A stretch of DNA of 64,000 nt, taken from contig OY776120.1 in assembly GCA_963675135.1 (NCBI GenBank), positions 23,960,001 through 24,024,000 of the forward strand, written 5' to 3'. The notes below the pieces were generated by a model that searched no databases, was not told the origin of the DNA, and saw nothing but the letters and a program-made list of their open reading frames with translations. This stretch comes from Galeopsis tetrahit (Eukaryota; Streptophyta; Magnoliopsida; Lamiales; Lamiaceae). Numbering within the stretch: position 1 is the first letter of the stretch; every line of letters starts with the position of its first letter. This document shows positions 31,326 to 44,505 of this stretch, one piece after another. The translations under genes were made by a program, and so were the position numbers.

Positions 31326-32761
31326 GCCAATATAGTATATTCAGGTAGATTCGCTTGGACAACATCTATGAATTCAGTGTCTTTGTCTTTTAGTTTTAAT
31401 CTGGTTGTCCTTTGTGTGATTTCTTCAGGTTCCAAACTATCATTCCTGATCTCAAGGATAGATTCATCAAACACAACATGAGGTGTTTCTTCCACTATAA
31501 GGGTTTTCTTGTTGTAGACTCTGAAAGCTTTACTGATTTGAGAGTATCCAAGGAATACTCCCTCATCAGCTTTGCTATCAAAGGCTTTCAACTGTTCTTT
31601 CCCATTATTGTGAATGAAGCACTTACAACCAAATATATGAAAGTATGACACTTTAGGCATTCTTCCTTTCCAGAGTTCATAGGGGGTTTTGCCTTGCCCC
31701 TTAGTAATCAAACATCTATTTTGAGTATGGCATGCAGTGTTTATAGCTTCAGCCCAAAACCTCTTAGGTAAGTTTGAGTCAGCAATTAAGGTTCTAGCAG
31801 TTTCTTTTAAAGTTCTGTTCCTTCTTTCTGCAACTCCATTTTTCTGAGGAGTTCTAGCTGCTGAGGTTTCATGAGCTATTCCATTAGATGTGCAATACTC
31901 ATTGATGTATGAATTTATGAACTCAGTGCCTTTATCAGATCTTATCTTGATAATGCTAAGGCTTTTCTCATTTGACAGTCTCTTAAGAAGTTCAGGTAGT
32001 TTGACTTGTGTTTCCTTCTTATTAAGGAGAAATACCACCCATGTGAACCTAGAGAAGTCATCTACTACAGCTAATGTGTATTTTCTACCATTTATGCATG
32101 AAGGGGTGATTGGTCCAAAAAGATCCATATGTAGAAGTTCAAGAACCCTTTCAGTAGAAATGACTGGTTTACCTTTGAATGAGGCTTTAATTTGTTTTCC
32201 CTCTTGACATGGTTTACACACATGTTCCTTAATGAAAACCTCATTAGGCAGTCCTTTAACTAATGCATTTCTAGCAAGTTTGTTCATTGATTTGAAGTTC
32301 AGATGGTTTAGCCTCTTGTGCCATAACCAGCTTTGTTCACTAGTGCTCTTAGCAATGAAGCATGCAGCATCAGTAGACTTGTCCCAGTCTGCAAAATACA
32401 CATTTCCCTTCCTAGTTCCAGTCAATAGAGTTTGTTGAGTTTTATCCTTAATTAAGCATTTTCCACTTGAGAACTCAACTTTAAAGTCTTTGTCACAGAA
32501 TTGACTGATACTTAGGAGATTATACTTGAGACCAGCTACATAAGATACATTGGTTACTTTGATGTTACCAATCATCAAGGTACCATAACCTTTTGTGGTT
32601 GCTTGTGAGCTGTCTCCAAAGGTGACATTTGGGCCTTCTTTTTCAATGAAATTAGTGAGGAGTTCCTTGTTTCCAGTTATGTGCCTTGAGCATCCATTGT
32701 CAAGGTACCATGATGTCTTTTTGTTCATGCTCCTCTTCTTGTGGCCCAATGGTACCTGCAA
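31326..32761 (-). pseudogene. Copia C protease and integrase (unit 1)
   Basis: The frame follows a TAA that ends gag and is in the same frame as gag. The protease box reads WYLDNGCSRHITG, with Asn in place of the usual Ser after the catalytic Asp. The HHCC finger (WLWHKRLNHLNF ... HVCKPCQEGKQ) and the integrase DDE residues (LLHMDLFGP, IRSDKGTEF, NGVAERRN) are all present. The C-terminal FLGYSQISKAFRVYNKK motif precedes a frameshift close to 31325. The frame in which the integrase is read closes at 31268. Confidence 0.88.
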
Positions 32762-35227
32762 TTAGATAGGTTTAGGTACCCTTTGAGTTTTGGGTCCTGA
32801 GAGGTTAGCTGTACCTTTTGGAACCCAAACTTGCCTAATTACCCTGATTGATTCAAGGTGGCTAAGTTGTTTTCCTTGTGCATACACTGTCTTTCCCTTA
32901 AATGCCTTGGGGAAAGTATGTGTGAATGTGTTAACTCTGTAAGTTTCAGGGGAGTTGTCAATTCTCCTGAACTTATGAGCTCTTTGTGCAGCTTGATGAA
33001 ATCTTTGATGAAAGACATTCCTATGACCATTACCCTTTGGCATGAAGGGTTTTGGTTGTCTCATTTTATTCTGCCTTTGAGGATAGTTGTCCTTAGGTCT
33101 ATCCAGCTGAGGTTTTCTCAGATGAGTTGGCCTAGGCTGGTTATACCTTGGATAACTCCTCTGACCATTGTTCAGTAGAGTTGCCCTCCCATTGGGTCTA
33201 CTCTGCTGACCAATATTCCTCTTGTGTTCAGGAGCCTTGACCTTTTCCAAAGGTTTAGGCCTAGTCTCCTGAAGCACTAGAGTAGGCATTTCATTCATCT
33301 TGCCCTTTCCTTTGTTCAGTGGTTGAATTTTTTCATTTTCAGCTTGTTGTTCCACTGATTTGACAAAGATTTTCTTAGTGTTACTTGTAGAAGCAACACT
33401 GAGACAAGGTGAAGATTCAAATGGATCAAAACCTAATCCACTTCTTTGAGCCATATGTCTTTGATAACTCTGAATTTCCTCTATTGCTCTAGAGGACTTG
33501 TTCAAAGAAGACATCTTTAATTTCAGGCTCTTTTCACTTGATTTAAGGATATCATATTCATGTGAGAGATTTTCAAACTTGGCATTTAGAATTTTTAGTT
33601 CAAAGTCTTTTCTCTTCTGAGAAAGTAGTTGATCATCAATCTCCTTCTGTTGGTCAACTATCCTGAGATTTGCTTCCTTAAGCTCTCTCAAGGCTTGTTG
33701 ATACAGCTCAGTAGATTTGACATCAACAGCTATCTCAGAGTTTTTGGTAAGTTCAATAGCCAATCTTTCATTTTCTCTCACACAGTTATCATGAAATTCT
33801 TGTAATCTAGTGAAATCTTCCATCAACTTCCCAAAGGAAAGTTTCAAGTTGACTTCACTCGTGTTCTGTGATAAAAATGATGGTGAGCTAGAAGTGGAGG
33901 ATACCTCATCATCCTCAAGAGCCATGTTGCACACATCATCATCATCATCACTGTTTGAGAACAGTCCATCAGAAGAGTTGAAGCTTTCAGCACTATCAGA
34001 TTCTTCACCAGCCATCATGGCCTTTCTATTTGTGAACTTTCTGTCTCTTTTAGCTTGCCTCTCTCTTCTTTCTTTAGAGCTTAATTCAGGGCAATCATAC
34101 TGGAAGTGCCCTTTCTTCTTGCAGTTGTAGCATAGGTCTTCATCATCATCCTTCTAGGATTCATCTCTTCCTTTTGATGATGAAGGGTCAGCTCTACTGG
34201 ACCTTCTCCTATCAGAGTACTTGTCCTCTGATTTCTTCTCTTCAGGCTTCTTGTCCTTGGCCTGATCTTCAGGGGAGTTGTATCTTCTCCTGAATTTGTT
34301 ATCCTGGTAGAATTTCTTGTATCTACCAAACCATGTGTATAGCTTGTCAAACCTTCTAGCCATCAAGGCTAGTTCTTCATTCATTTCAGTCTTTGAGACT
34401 GACTTTGATGATATGGGAGTGGGTTGCATTTCAGGTTCAGCAACTTTGGCTTTGAATGCCACTCCCTTAGTAGGATTTGAAGGTTCCTCAACAGGTTTTC
34501 TTCTATTGAGGTCAAACTCATAGGCTTTGAGTTCTGAGAAGATTTGTTGCATGGGCATGGAGGAGAGATCTTTGGTATTTTGCATCATCACAGCATAGAC
34601 ATCCCACCTTTGAGTGAGACTTCTCAAGATCTTTAATCCAACTTCTCTCCTGGAGTACACCTTGCCCAATGAGTTGATTTCATTCATCACATCAGTGAAT
34701 CTACCAGCAAATTTGTCAATGGACTCATCAGCTTCCATTGAGAATTGCTCAAACTTTTGCACAGCAACTTGGAGCTTGTTCTCCTTGATCTTTTCTGTAC
34801 CCTTACACATCACAGCAAGGGTATCCCAAATTTCTTTGGCTGTGGTGCAGTGGTAGACTCTTCCCATGACTGCATCTGGAATTGTTTGATAGAGGGTGTT
34901 CATGGAAAGATAATTTAGATTATCTTTCCTCTTTTCATCAGCAGTGAAGTCATCCTCATCCTTGGGAATCAGTTCCCTTACATCTGCTCTTTGTTCTTCT
35001 GTCACCCTGGGGTTAGTTTGGGTAAACACAAAAGGTCCTCTTGTGATTACTCTTAACATGTCAGTGTGAAGAGATGCAAGATGAGCCCTCATTCTAATTT
35101 TCCAGAAATCATAATTGTCTATTGAGAACATGGGCAATTTATGATGTGAAATGTGATTGACTGGATTTGTGGCCATGTTATGCAATCCTTGAACAGCAGG
35201 TGGTGGAACAGCATTGTTGTTGGCCAT
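32762..35227 (-). pseudogene. Copia C gag, one in-frame stop (unit 1)
   Basis: It starts at ATG (MANNNAVPPPAVQG) 127 bases downstream of the primer site. The UBN2-type core spans about residues 30-230 (YDFWKIRMRAHLA, EIWDTLAVMCKG, VYSRREVGLKILRSL). A TAG at 34154-34156 interrupts the frame just before an intact CCHC zinc knuckle (CYNCKKKGHFQYDC near 34085-34130). The frame then continues through an acidic Ser-rich part, a coiled coil and a basic Pro/Arg/Gln-rich tail to a TAA at 32762-32764. A single nonsense codon is the only visible gag lesion. Confidence 0.88.
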
Positions 35228-35353
35228 ATCTCAAGAATATACAGTCAGTCAACAAGTAATAGATTTCAGATAGAGATCAGTTCAGTGACCACTCAAATAT
35301 GTGAATTTTGAAAATCAAGATGGATTTTCAGAGGCAGTGGTCTTTGAACCCCT

Positions 35354-35365
35354 GCTCTGATACCA
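35354..35365 (-). promoter_or_regulatory. Primer-binding site of Copia C (unit 1)
   Basis: The sense strand reads TGGTATCAGAGC two bases from the LTR edge, complementary to initiator tRNA-Met. It shows that the LTR at 35368-37156 is the 5' LTR of this internal region. Confidence 0.9.
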
Positions 35366-35367
35366 CT

Positions 35368-37156
35368 TGTTGGTCCTGAAAGGAGTATATAACAAGTGTA
35401 TGGGGGGGGGGGGGGAATACACTTGTATGCAAATCTTTTAACTTATGATCAAACCAGAGCTCAGCAAGGTTGTCTTGGACAACTCTGCTGAAGATGATAA
35501 ACTCTTCTAAGATAGTCAAACTACTAAGTACTATTGAGTACTTAGTTGAATAACTATCTAGGGGAGTTATAGGTGCGGAATAGTGGTTGGCCCTTTAAGT
35601 TTAGACTCCTTAAGTTTCTGAAATCACTTTGTCAATCCAATACAGTCTAGTTTAGTTTCAGGGAACTTGTCCAAATCAGTTTTGCACAGTATTTGACTAT
35701 GTATCTTTTGAAAGATCAGTTTTGTGTGCAGTGTTGAATGAGTGTAAGAACTTTGTAAGGCAAATCAACACAAGAGTTTATAGTGGTTCAGAGACTCAAG
35801 CTCCTACATCCACTTTCCCTGATTTAACAGGATAATTCCTTCACTCTTGGAATTAACTTGTTTTATAGTGCCAAGGTGCACTTGATCAAGAACACCACTC
35901 CTTGGTGAACTGGTCCCTAGGATGTCTAGAGTCCTAGTACCCTTTTCTCAACTCAGAACTGAACTTTTCTTCTCTCAACAGTCAGCTCCTACCACTTCTA
36001 CTACTACAACCTTCTCTCTTTCTCACTTGAAAGGGGTAAGGTTTGAAGTAAGGTTCCAACTAATGAGATATCCTTTACAATGGAGATCAGTGTATAAGGA
36101 TTAGGATATCTCTCTAAGCTTTGTATGGATATACAGTAGGTTCAACTTAGAAGAAGTGTATGAAGACTAAGATAGTCTTTTGAAAGCTTGTAAGTTCTAT
36201 GAACTTCAGAATACTTGCTCAGTTGGATTGGTAGATTGGTGCTTTCAAATGGTCTTCACACTTCTGTATTTATAGACAAAATGGAGGATTTGCCCGTTGG
36301 AGAGGCAGCCCCAAATTGCTATAAATGTCTTCCTTGAGTTCTTCAAATTGGAAGACAGATTCTTGATAGTGACATGTCCTCATTTGGGTAATAAACGGCT
36401 TGTAAGACTTTGTCTTCTTTCTGTAGCACTTTTCCCAATGTTTGACTTCCTGTTAGGACTTGGACATGGCTTCTGAAGGTTGATCCAATGATAGGACAAC
36501 ATTCCTTATCAACTGGACAACTCTCCTTATCACTATCAGCAGTTTTGCTTATCAGCAAAGTTGGCTTGCTCTTCTTCAGATGACTTGGCTCTTTCCATTT
36601 CCTTCACTTCAATGTGATCTTTGTATTGAGATTCTTTAGGGAATAGTTGTCTCTTAATTCTTCAGCATGGTTGACCTTCAACATTAGATTCTTCTTGTTG
36701 AGACAACTCTTCTAGGACAACTCTCCTGATCAGTATGTTTGGCCTTTTAGCTTCAGAGCTGTTGATTTTACAGAGTTCACTTCTCTGGACAACTCTCCTT
36801 ATCAGAGCTTTTGACTAATCTTGTCCTTTTGAGCTTTGCAATCTTGTTCTTGCATAAAACTAACTCTTCTGGACAACTCTCCTGATCAGAGCATGTGGTT
36901 TTCAATGGAGTATGCTTGTCCTTAGTGTTTGTTCCAGATTTTGAGCCTTGAGGGAACTTGATCTTGATCATCTTCAAAGCATGGGTTCCCCCTCACTATG
37001 TGCATCTTGGTCATCTAAGAGCTGCCTAACATATCAACTTCTCATCTAGCCTTATACTATGTGTTCTAGCACTTTTAGAACACAATCATATTGACTTAGG
37101 CATGTCTCAGGGGTTTTTGGTATTTAATCAAAACATGTATCATTTTATTCCCAACA
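35368..37156 (-). mobile_element. 5' LTR of Copia C unit 1; probable recombinant LTR
   Basis: The 1789-bp LTR joins the Copia C primer site on one side and TTAAA plus the duplicated flank on the other. The left 0.87 kb differs from the solo LTR at about 14 positions. The right 0.9 kb differs at about four. The G-run is 14 long versus 9. The uneven spread of differences fits a crossover inside this LTR. Confidence 0.88.
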
Positions 37157-37320
37157 TTAAAACAATGAAATAGAAATTAAGAGAATTGCATTATTGACTG
37201 TACAAAATTAATTTTGTAATCTAACGTCAAATCTGTGGAACTTTTTTCGTACAGTACAATGAAATCGTCAGAATATTTTTTTTAAATATTAAATAATGAA
37301 AACAAAATGAATAAAAAATA

Positions 37321-37612
37321 CTCCCTCCGTCCAATTTCATTATTCCCACTTTTCTTTTTTTATTGTCCAATTTTATTATGCTCATACCCTTTTTGGAAAC
37401 AATACTATTCATACTACTTTATCTACACCCTCCTACCATCACTTATTTACCCACTTTGCCATTCACTTTATTCATAAACAATCATTTATTTACAAATGGA
37501 CCCCACAATACCCTATCATACCCTCAACTTATCTACTTTATGAATAAACTAATCAATATTCATTAAAATCCGTGTCCGGAGAAATGGGCATAATAAAATT
37601 GGACGGAGGGAG
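37321..37612. mobile_element. Stowaway MITE, duplicate copy
   Basis: Same insertion as 25575-25866, carried by the segmental duplication; ends CTCCCTCCGTCC and GGACGGAGGGAG with flanking TA. Confidence 0.93.
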
Positions 37613-38621
37613 TAATTTTTAAGATTTACATAAACAAACTTCAACCATGAATATATGTTAATCAGGTCAAAAGGAAACACTTTAAAAAAATACATAAACA
37701 TGTATTTAACATGATTGTTTATATCAATCAACTTTTCTCAATTTTGACCTGAATAACTTAGTTTGTTGTAGACGTTTTGAAATGAATGGTGTTATCCTCA
37801 TCTTCAAATTTTCTCTTACCACCTTTGACTATCATAAATAGAAATGATGCAATCTGAAGGTACAGTTGCATAATTTGTGCCTTTGATGAAGAAATGTTGC
37901 TCACCTTTTCATCAATGACCACATCTCAAAGTAATTTTTTTGTTTACTATCCTTTAGTAATTTTTCTGTTTACCATCCTTTGAAAATACAGTCAAACATC
38001 GCACAGCTTCTACTTTTAATCTCCATATATCCTTGTTCGTCCGGAGCAGTTTGATTCTTTACGGAGAAGAAAATGACAAAGAAATAATTGAGCAGAAATA
38101 AATTAAAAAAACTTTAAATAAAAATAACTGTCGAAACCCAGAAAAAAAGAGAGGGATAGAGAACAAAAAAAAATTGAAAAAAAGGTTTAAAAGAAAATAA
38201 TTGAAAAGAGGGAGAAAAATTTAAGAAAATTTAAAAATATTTTTTTTAAAAAAAGTAAAAGAATTTTGAAGAAAATTGTAAAGAAAACGGTAAAGAACAG
38301 AAAGAGAGAGAGAAAATAATTTAAGAAAACTGTGAGAAAAAAAAAAAAGAAAGAGGGAGAGGAGATAACTTAAATAATTATTTAAAAAGTATATAAAAAT
38401 GTCTCAACAACCTTACAAATTTAATATGATCTTGATACTTTGATTTTATGATTTAATAAAGTTTTCCATCTCTTATCAACAAAACATTTTATGATCCGAA
38501 TTTATGTTACAATTTTTTTGTTGTTAAAGATTTCAAAATAGTAGAACATATAAATAAGAAAGGTTATGAATGTGAAAGCTACAATTTTAAACTAAACTTA
38601 AAAGAAAAAAAAAGATTTTTC
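37613..38621. other. Non-coding AT/purine-rich flank, duplicate
   Basis: Duplicate of 25867-26876; nothing coding seen. Confidence 0.6.
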
Positions 38622-39630
38622 GTAAATGATATAGAGCCACCCCACCAATTGTGCCCACCGGCTACATGGCATTACCACGTCAATAAATTCTTATTTATAT
38701 TTAATTCAAATTTAATCTAATATCAATATTTATTTTTTTAACAATTTTAAAATTATAAAAAAATCTTTTTTTATATTTAATTAAATATTATTAGCCATTA
38801 ATTTTTCTCAAATCTTTTCATTGCCATTAATTTTTTCTCAGAATCTCATATCAATATTTTATTTTATTCTATCAAAATTATCAAACCATTAATCTTTTCT
38901 GAAATCTTTCTACCACCATTGTTTTTTTCTTTGAATAAGGATACATATAATATCTCGTGTATTTAGTTGGAGTAGATGAATTCTAGTAAACTAGAAATGA
39001 ATGAGTGGTTGAGTAATATGTATGAAATCCGATATCGATGAGTAGGCTGCTGGTATGTCTACTAGTCAGAGAGTTGAAAGTAATCATTCTTTTTTAAGCG
39101 TAGATAGTGTTGTTCGTACTAAAGGATGTGGTAATGTCGAGATTTAGTTCATTTATTGAATTTTTATATTTCTTTCACTTTTAATGAAGGTTGTGATGAA
39201 TGAAATTCTCATTTGATAACACGTAAGTGATTTTTTTAATCTACGGTAGTATGGTACATCAAATCTTTCTAAAATTTTCTATGGTGCATGAAATATCATG
39301 TTTTAGCGCGCGTTAAAATGAGTTCTCAGATCTCTTTTTCCCATGATAATGCTTAACATTAATTTTTGTTATGGCAATCAAATTAATTTTTATATTGTTT
39401 AATTTAATTTTTTTTGGCACAGAAAAGATTTTAAGAAAAAATTAATGGTAGATGAAAAGATTTGAAAAATTAATGGAGTTAGTTATCATAAATTGAATAG
39501 ATGGATAAAAAAAATAAAATATTGATATTAGATTAAGTTTGAATTAAATATAAGTAAGAATTTATTGACATTGTAATGCCACAGGCGGACATAATTGGTG
39601 GGCACAACTAGTGGGCTCTATATCATTTCC
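38622..39630. mobile_element. MULE-like TIR element, duplicate copy
   Basis: Same 1009-bp element as 26877-27885 with the same ATGATATAGAGCC ends, differing by a few substitutions. Confidence 0.65.
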
Positions 39631-39755
39631 ATGTATTCTAAATGTGTATTAAAAAAAATAAACAATCAAATGACTTAAAGATTAAACAAAAAAAAAATAT
39701 TGATGTTATCTTGAGAGAATAACAGTTCTGTCAACAAGTTACGACAATTGAATTT

Positions 39756-40435
39756 ACTTTGAATTTAGCCTTTTCCTTCATCATCTCAGACATGATGAAG
39801 GTCCTCCAATCAAACTTGATGCCTTTGTCACTAGCATCAATCACAGCAGCCATAATTCTGATTCTTGGATGGCTGACTTGCTCCAAGCTTCCAGTATTGC
39901 TCAAGAGACTCTTAGCAACTACCTCAAAGAGGTTGAGAAATTCTGGCTTGAGAGTCTTCTTGTTTTGTGTTGAAGAGAGAGGACCTGGTGCTAATAGCCA
40001 TTCTTGAGCTATTTCATCTTCATGCCCAGTACTATAAACTTCTGGATTCCTTCCCTCATAAGGCAATCCAAAAGCTCCTTCTATATCCTCTGAAGAGAAT
40101 TTCACTCTATGAAATCTCTCTTCTTCCTCTCCCTCTGCAATATATGACAATCTGGTGGAAACTTCACCATCTTCAGGCTTACCTTTCCACTTGAGAAAGG
40201 CAAAGAACTCAGCCATGTAGCTTTCTAGGCAGGAACTTGGTCTTTCTTCCATGAACTTTTGTAGCCCAGCTCTCCTCAACCATCTCAAGGTTGGTTTAAT
40301 CTCAGGATCCTCACTCTCAAAGGATACTATGGGCTCAAAATGAAGATTGTTTTTGTTGCTCAAATAACCAAAATCAAGGTCTAGAGCCTTGTTGGAGAAA
40401 TCAATGAGCATCTCTGGTCTAACTTTGGGAGCCAT
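39756..40435 (-). pseudogene. Copia C aORF, N-terminal fragment (unit 2)
   Basis: This is a duplicate of the fragment at 28012-28691, with the same truncation point. Two residues differ (Arg for Gly in TLRWLRR and Leu for Met in FGLPYEG), and both agree with the Copia A aORF. This suggests unit 2 keeps the older state at these sites. Confidence 0.88.
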
Positions 40436-41116
40436 TGAAGGTTACAGAGAAAAGTTTGGGGAAGGTTGAGAGAGTTTGAAGAAAATTTGAGTTAGGGTTT
40501 CGAATACTTGGGGAAGAAGTGTTTGTGGGGGATCTTAAGACTTGTGAATATTCTAAAAAGAATGTTTGTCAATGAGTTGGTGAGGTCTTGATGCAATTCA
40601 AAGGTGAACAAAAATGGAAATCCAAAATGAACGGCTAGGATTGATTTCAGAGGAGTTGTCCAGTTTTGATCCAAAGGTCAAAAACCAATGTAACAGTGAA
40701 AACTGTTTTGTTAAAAAACGTGGGTGGTTTTTAATGTTTGTTTAAGGCTGGGGGAGTTTTCGAGGTAGATCATGTCCCAAAAAGTTTAATGCAAACAAGA
40801 GTTAAATCTTGGCATTTAATGCATGGAAAGTGACATTTTGGGTGGGAGACAAATTAAATCCCAGAAAGGTGAAAACTGTATTTCAATGGGACAGATTTCG
40901 AAATAGACAATGATCACCTAAAATAGGTGCTTATCAGACCAAGATTTGGTTTGATAGTCAAGACAACTTATCTGACCCTACATGGACAAGTGTCCTGAAG
41001 AGTTGAGGACAAGTGTCCTGAAGAAGTAAGGTCAGCTTCTCTGAATTTCAGTAGACTTGACCAAGTCTGCTGAAGTTTGAACTTAGTTCCCCCTTAATGA
41101 ATGAACTCCTTTGGAC
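40436..41116 (-). other. Copia C spacer between pol and aORF (unit 2)
   Basis: Duplicate of 28692-29372, including the internal polypurine-like site near 41087-41097. No ORF. Confidence 0.6.
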
Positions 41117-43069
41117 TTATTTGTCCAACTTCCCTGGATCAAGAAAACCCAACTCTGCTGATAATTCCAGGAACCTTGCCTCTGCAAGTGGCTTAGTTAG
41201 TATATCCGCTTTTTGATGATCTGTGTGGATCTTCACTAACTTAATATCCTTCTTCTCCACATGATCTCTAATGAAGTGATGCTTGATGTCCACATGTTTG
41301 CATCTTGTGTGCAATACAGGATTCTGTGATATGGCAATTGCACTGTTATTGTCACAGAATATTGGCACTTCAGTAGAGTTGACTTTGTAGTCCTTGAGTT
41401 GTTGTCTTAGCCAAAGAATTTGAGCACAACAACTTCCAGCAGCAACATATTCAGCTTCAGTGGTGGAGGTAGCCACTGTGTTTTGCTTCTTGGAAAACCA
41501 AGATATGAGTTTGTTGCCTAAGAATTGACAAGTTCCTAAAGTGGATTTTCTGTCAATTCTGCATCCTCCATAATCAGCATATGAGTAGCCAGTTAACTCA
41601 ATGTTGTCATCAGCAGGGTACCAAAGGCCTAGATTCTCAGTGCCTTTGAGATACCTCAAGATCCTCTTTGCAGCCTCAAGATGGCTTTTCTTCGGATTTG
41701 CTTGAAACCTTGCACAAACACCTACTGCAAAGGTGATGTCAGGCCTGCTGGCAGTGAGATAGAGGAGAGATCCAATGATTCCTCTATATTCAGTGGAGTT
41801 GGTTGGTACACCACTCTCATCAGGATCCATCTTCCAGTTTGTGTTCATTGGGATCCTTACTGGCTTGCTTGTTGTACACCCAAACTTCTTGATCATCTCT
41901 CTGGTGTACTTAGCTTGATTGATGAAGATTCCTTCTTTTGATTGCTTGACTTGTAGACCCAAAAAGAAGTTCATCAACCCCATCATGGACATCTCAAACT
42001 TGCTTTGCATAAGCTTGGAGAACTTCTCACAAAGCTTCTCATTAGGAGATCCAAAAATTATGTCATCTACATAAATTTGGACAAACAAGATGTCCTCTCC
42101 TTCAGAGATTCTGATGAGAGTTCTGTCCACAGTTCCCTTGGTGAATCCACGATCCAATAGGAATTGTGACAGTGTGTCATACCAAGCCCTAGGGGCTTGC
42201 TTGAGTCCATATAGAGCTTTCTTCAGTCTGTATACTTGGTTTCCAACCTCAAAACCTGGTGGTTGCTCTACATAGACTTCTTCTTTCAAGACTCCATTCA
42301 GAAAGGCACTCTTGACATCCATTTGATACACTTTGAACCTCTTGTGGGCTGCATAGGCTAGAAAAAGCCTTATTGCTTCTAGCCTTGCCACAGGTGCAAA
42401 TGTCTCATCATAGTCAATGCCTTCATGCTGGCAGTAACCTTTAGCCACTAGTCTTGCTTTGTTTCTGACAATCACATCATTTTCATTCTTATTGTTCTTG
42501 AACACCCACTTGGTTCCAATAACATCTTGATGTGAAGGTCTATCAACCAGCTCCCATACTTCATTTCTGGTGAATTGGTTGAGCTCTTCCTGCATTGATG
42601 TGATCCAATTGGCATCCTGAAGTGCTTCCTCAATGTCTTTTGGTTCCTGTTCTGACAAGAAACAACAGAACATAGCACTTTCACCATGAAACCTTCTGGT
42701 TTTGACTCCTATACTTGGGTCACCAAGTATCAGATCAGTAGGATGGTCGTACAACCAAGTCCTTCTTTTTCTGATCCCTTCAGTAGAGTTGCCCTCTACT
42801 GAGGTTGAGTCATTTTGATCATAAAATTCAGGATAGTTTAGTGCAGGATTTAAATCAGGATCATAATCAGGGGTGTTGTCCTCAATGTCAGGGACATTGG
42901 GATTTTCAACATTTTGAGTTCCCCCTTGATTATTTGACCCATTAACTACCTCAGCCGGAGCTGCTTCTTCATTGGTAGTTGTTACCTGGATGTGAACTGG
43001 GATTGGCTCATTCAGTTCACCATTTCCATCAGTGGGGTTTGTCTCAGGAAGGTTGCCTTCAGGATTGTT
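41117..43069 (-). pseudogene. Copia C reverse transcriptase and RNase H (unit 2)
   Basis: This is a duplicate of 29373-31325. It has the same YVDDIIFGSPN box and the same Tyr for Asp in GYSYADYGG, so that lesion predates the duplication. Differences include Thr for Ile in YDETFAPVARL and Glu for Lys in KLCEKF, both restoring the usual Copia consensus, and Phe for Leu near the C-terminus. Confidence 0.88.
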
Positions 43070-44505
43070 GCCAATATAGTATATTCAGGTAGATTCGCTT
43101 GGACAACATCTATGAATTCAGTGTCTTTGTCTTTTAGTTTTAATCTGGTTGTCCTTTGTGTGATTTCTTCAGGTTCCAAACTATCATTCCTGATCTCAAG
43201 GATAGATTCATCAAACACAACATGAGGTGTTTCTTCCACTATAAGGGTTTTCTTGTTGTAGACTCTGAAAGCTTTACTGATTTGAGAGTATCCAAGGAAT
43301 ACTCCCTCATCAGCTTTGCTATCAAAGGCTTTCAACTGTTCTTTCCCATTATTGTGAATGAAGCACTTACAACCAAATATATGAAAGTATGACACTTTAG
43401 GCATTCTTCCTTTCCAGAGTTCATAGGGGGTTTTGCCTTGCCCCTTAGTAATCAAACATCTATTTTGAGTATGGCATGCAGTGTTTATAGCTTCAGCCCA
43501 AAACCTCTTAGGTAAGTTTGAGTCAGCAATTAAGGTTCTAGCAGTTTCTTTTAAAGTTCTGTTCCTTCTTTCTGCAACTCCATTTTTCTGAGGAGTTCTA
43601 GCTGCTGAGGTTTCATGAGCTATTCCATTAGATGTGCAATACTCATTGATGTATGAATTTATGAACTCAGTGCCTTTATCAGATCTTATCTTGATAATGC
43701 TAAGGCTTTTCTCATTTGACAGTCTCTTAAGAAGTTCAGGTAGTTTGACTTGTGTTTCCTTCTTATTAAGGAGAAATACCACCCATGTGAACCTAGAGAA
43801 GTCATCTACTACAGCTAATGTGTATTTTCTACCATTTATGCATGAAGGGGTGATTGGTCCAAAAAGATCCATATGTAGAAGTTCAAGAACCCTTTCAGTA
43901 GAAATGACTGGTTTACCTTTGAATGAGGCTTTAATTTGTTTTCCCTCTTGACATGGTTTACACACATGTTCCTTAATGAAAACCTCATTAGGCAGTCCTT
44001 TAACTAATGCATTTCTAGCAAGTTTGTTCATTGATTTGAAGTTCAGATGGTTTAGCCTCTTGTGCCATAACCAGCTTTGTTCACTAGTGCTCTTAGCAAT
44101 GAAGCATGCAGCATCAGTAGACTTGTCCCAGTCTGCAAAATACACATTTCCCTTCCTAGTTCCAGTCAATAGAGTTTGTTGAGTTTTATCCTTAATTAAG
44201 CATTTTCCACTTGAGAACTCAACTTTAAAGTCTTTGTCACAGAATTGACTGATACTTAGGAGATTATACTTGAGACCAGCTACATAAGATACATTGGTTA
44301 CTTTGATGTTACCAATCATCAAGGTACCATAACCTTTTGTGGTTGCTTGTGAGCTGTCTCCAAAGGTGACATTTGGGCCTTCTTTTTCAATGAAATTAGT
44401 GAGGAGTTCCTTGTTTCCAGTTATGTGCCTTGAGCATCCATTGTCAAGGTACCATGATGTCTTTTTGTTCATGCTCCTCTTCTTGTGGCCCAATGGTACC
44501 TGCAA
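43070..44505 (-). pseudogene. Copia C protease and integrase (unit 2)
   Basis: This is a duplicate of 31326-32761 with the same protein over almost its whole length, including the DNG protease box, the HHCC finger, the complete DDE triad and the frameshift at its end. The shared frameshift shows the Copia C copy was already dead when it was duplicated. Confidence 0.88.

Larger units (their letters stand above)
23627..35367. repeat. Tandem duplication, unit 1 (11.74 kb)
   Basis: The unit contains an LTR, a 2.6-kb flank with a Stowaway and a MULE-like element, and a Copia C internal region truncated in its aORF. The same order recurs from 35368. Corresponding points are offset by 11741-11746 bases throughout (for example the Stowaway at 25575 and 37321, the RT end at 29373 and 41117). 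The two units differ by only scattered substitutions outside the left half of the LTR. Confidence 0.9.

Noticed and set aside
32757..32782. Mini-intron at the gag/pol junction (GTACCTAAA...TTGCAG)
   Set aside because: A GT...AG reading would give an intron of about 24 bases, too short for plant splicing. A conserved stop with recoding is the simpler view.
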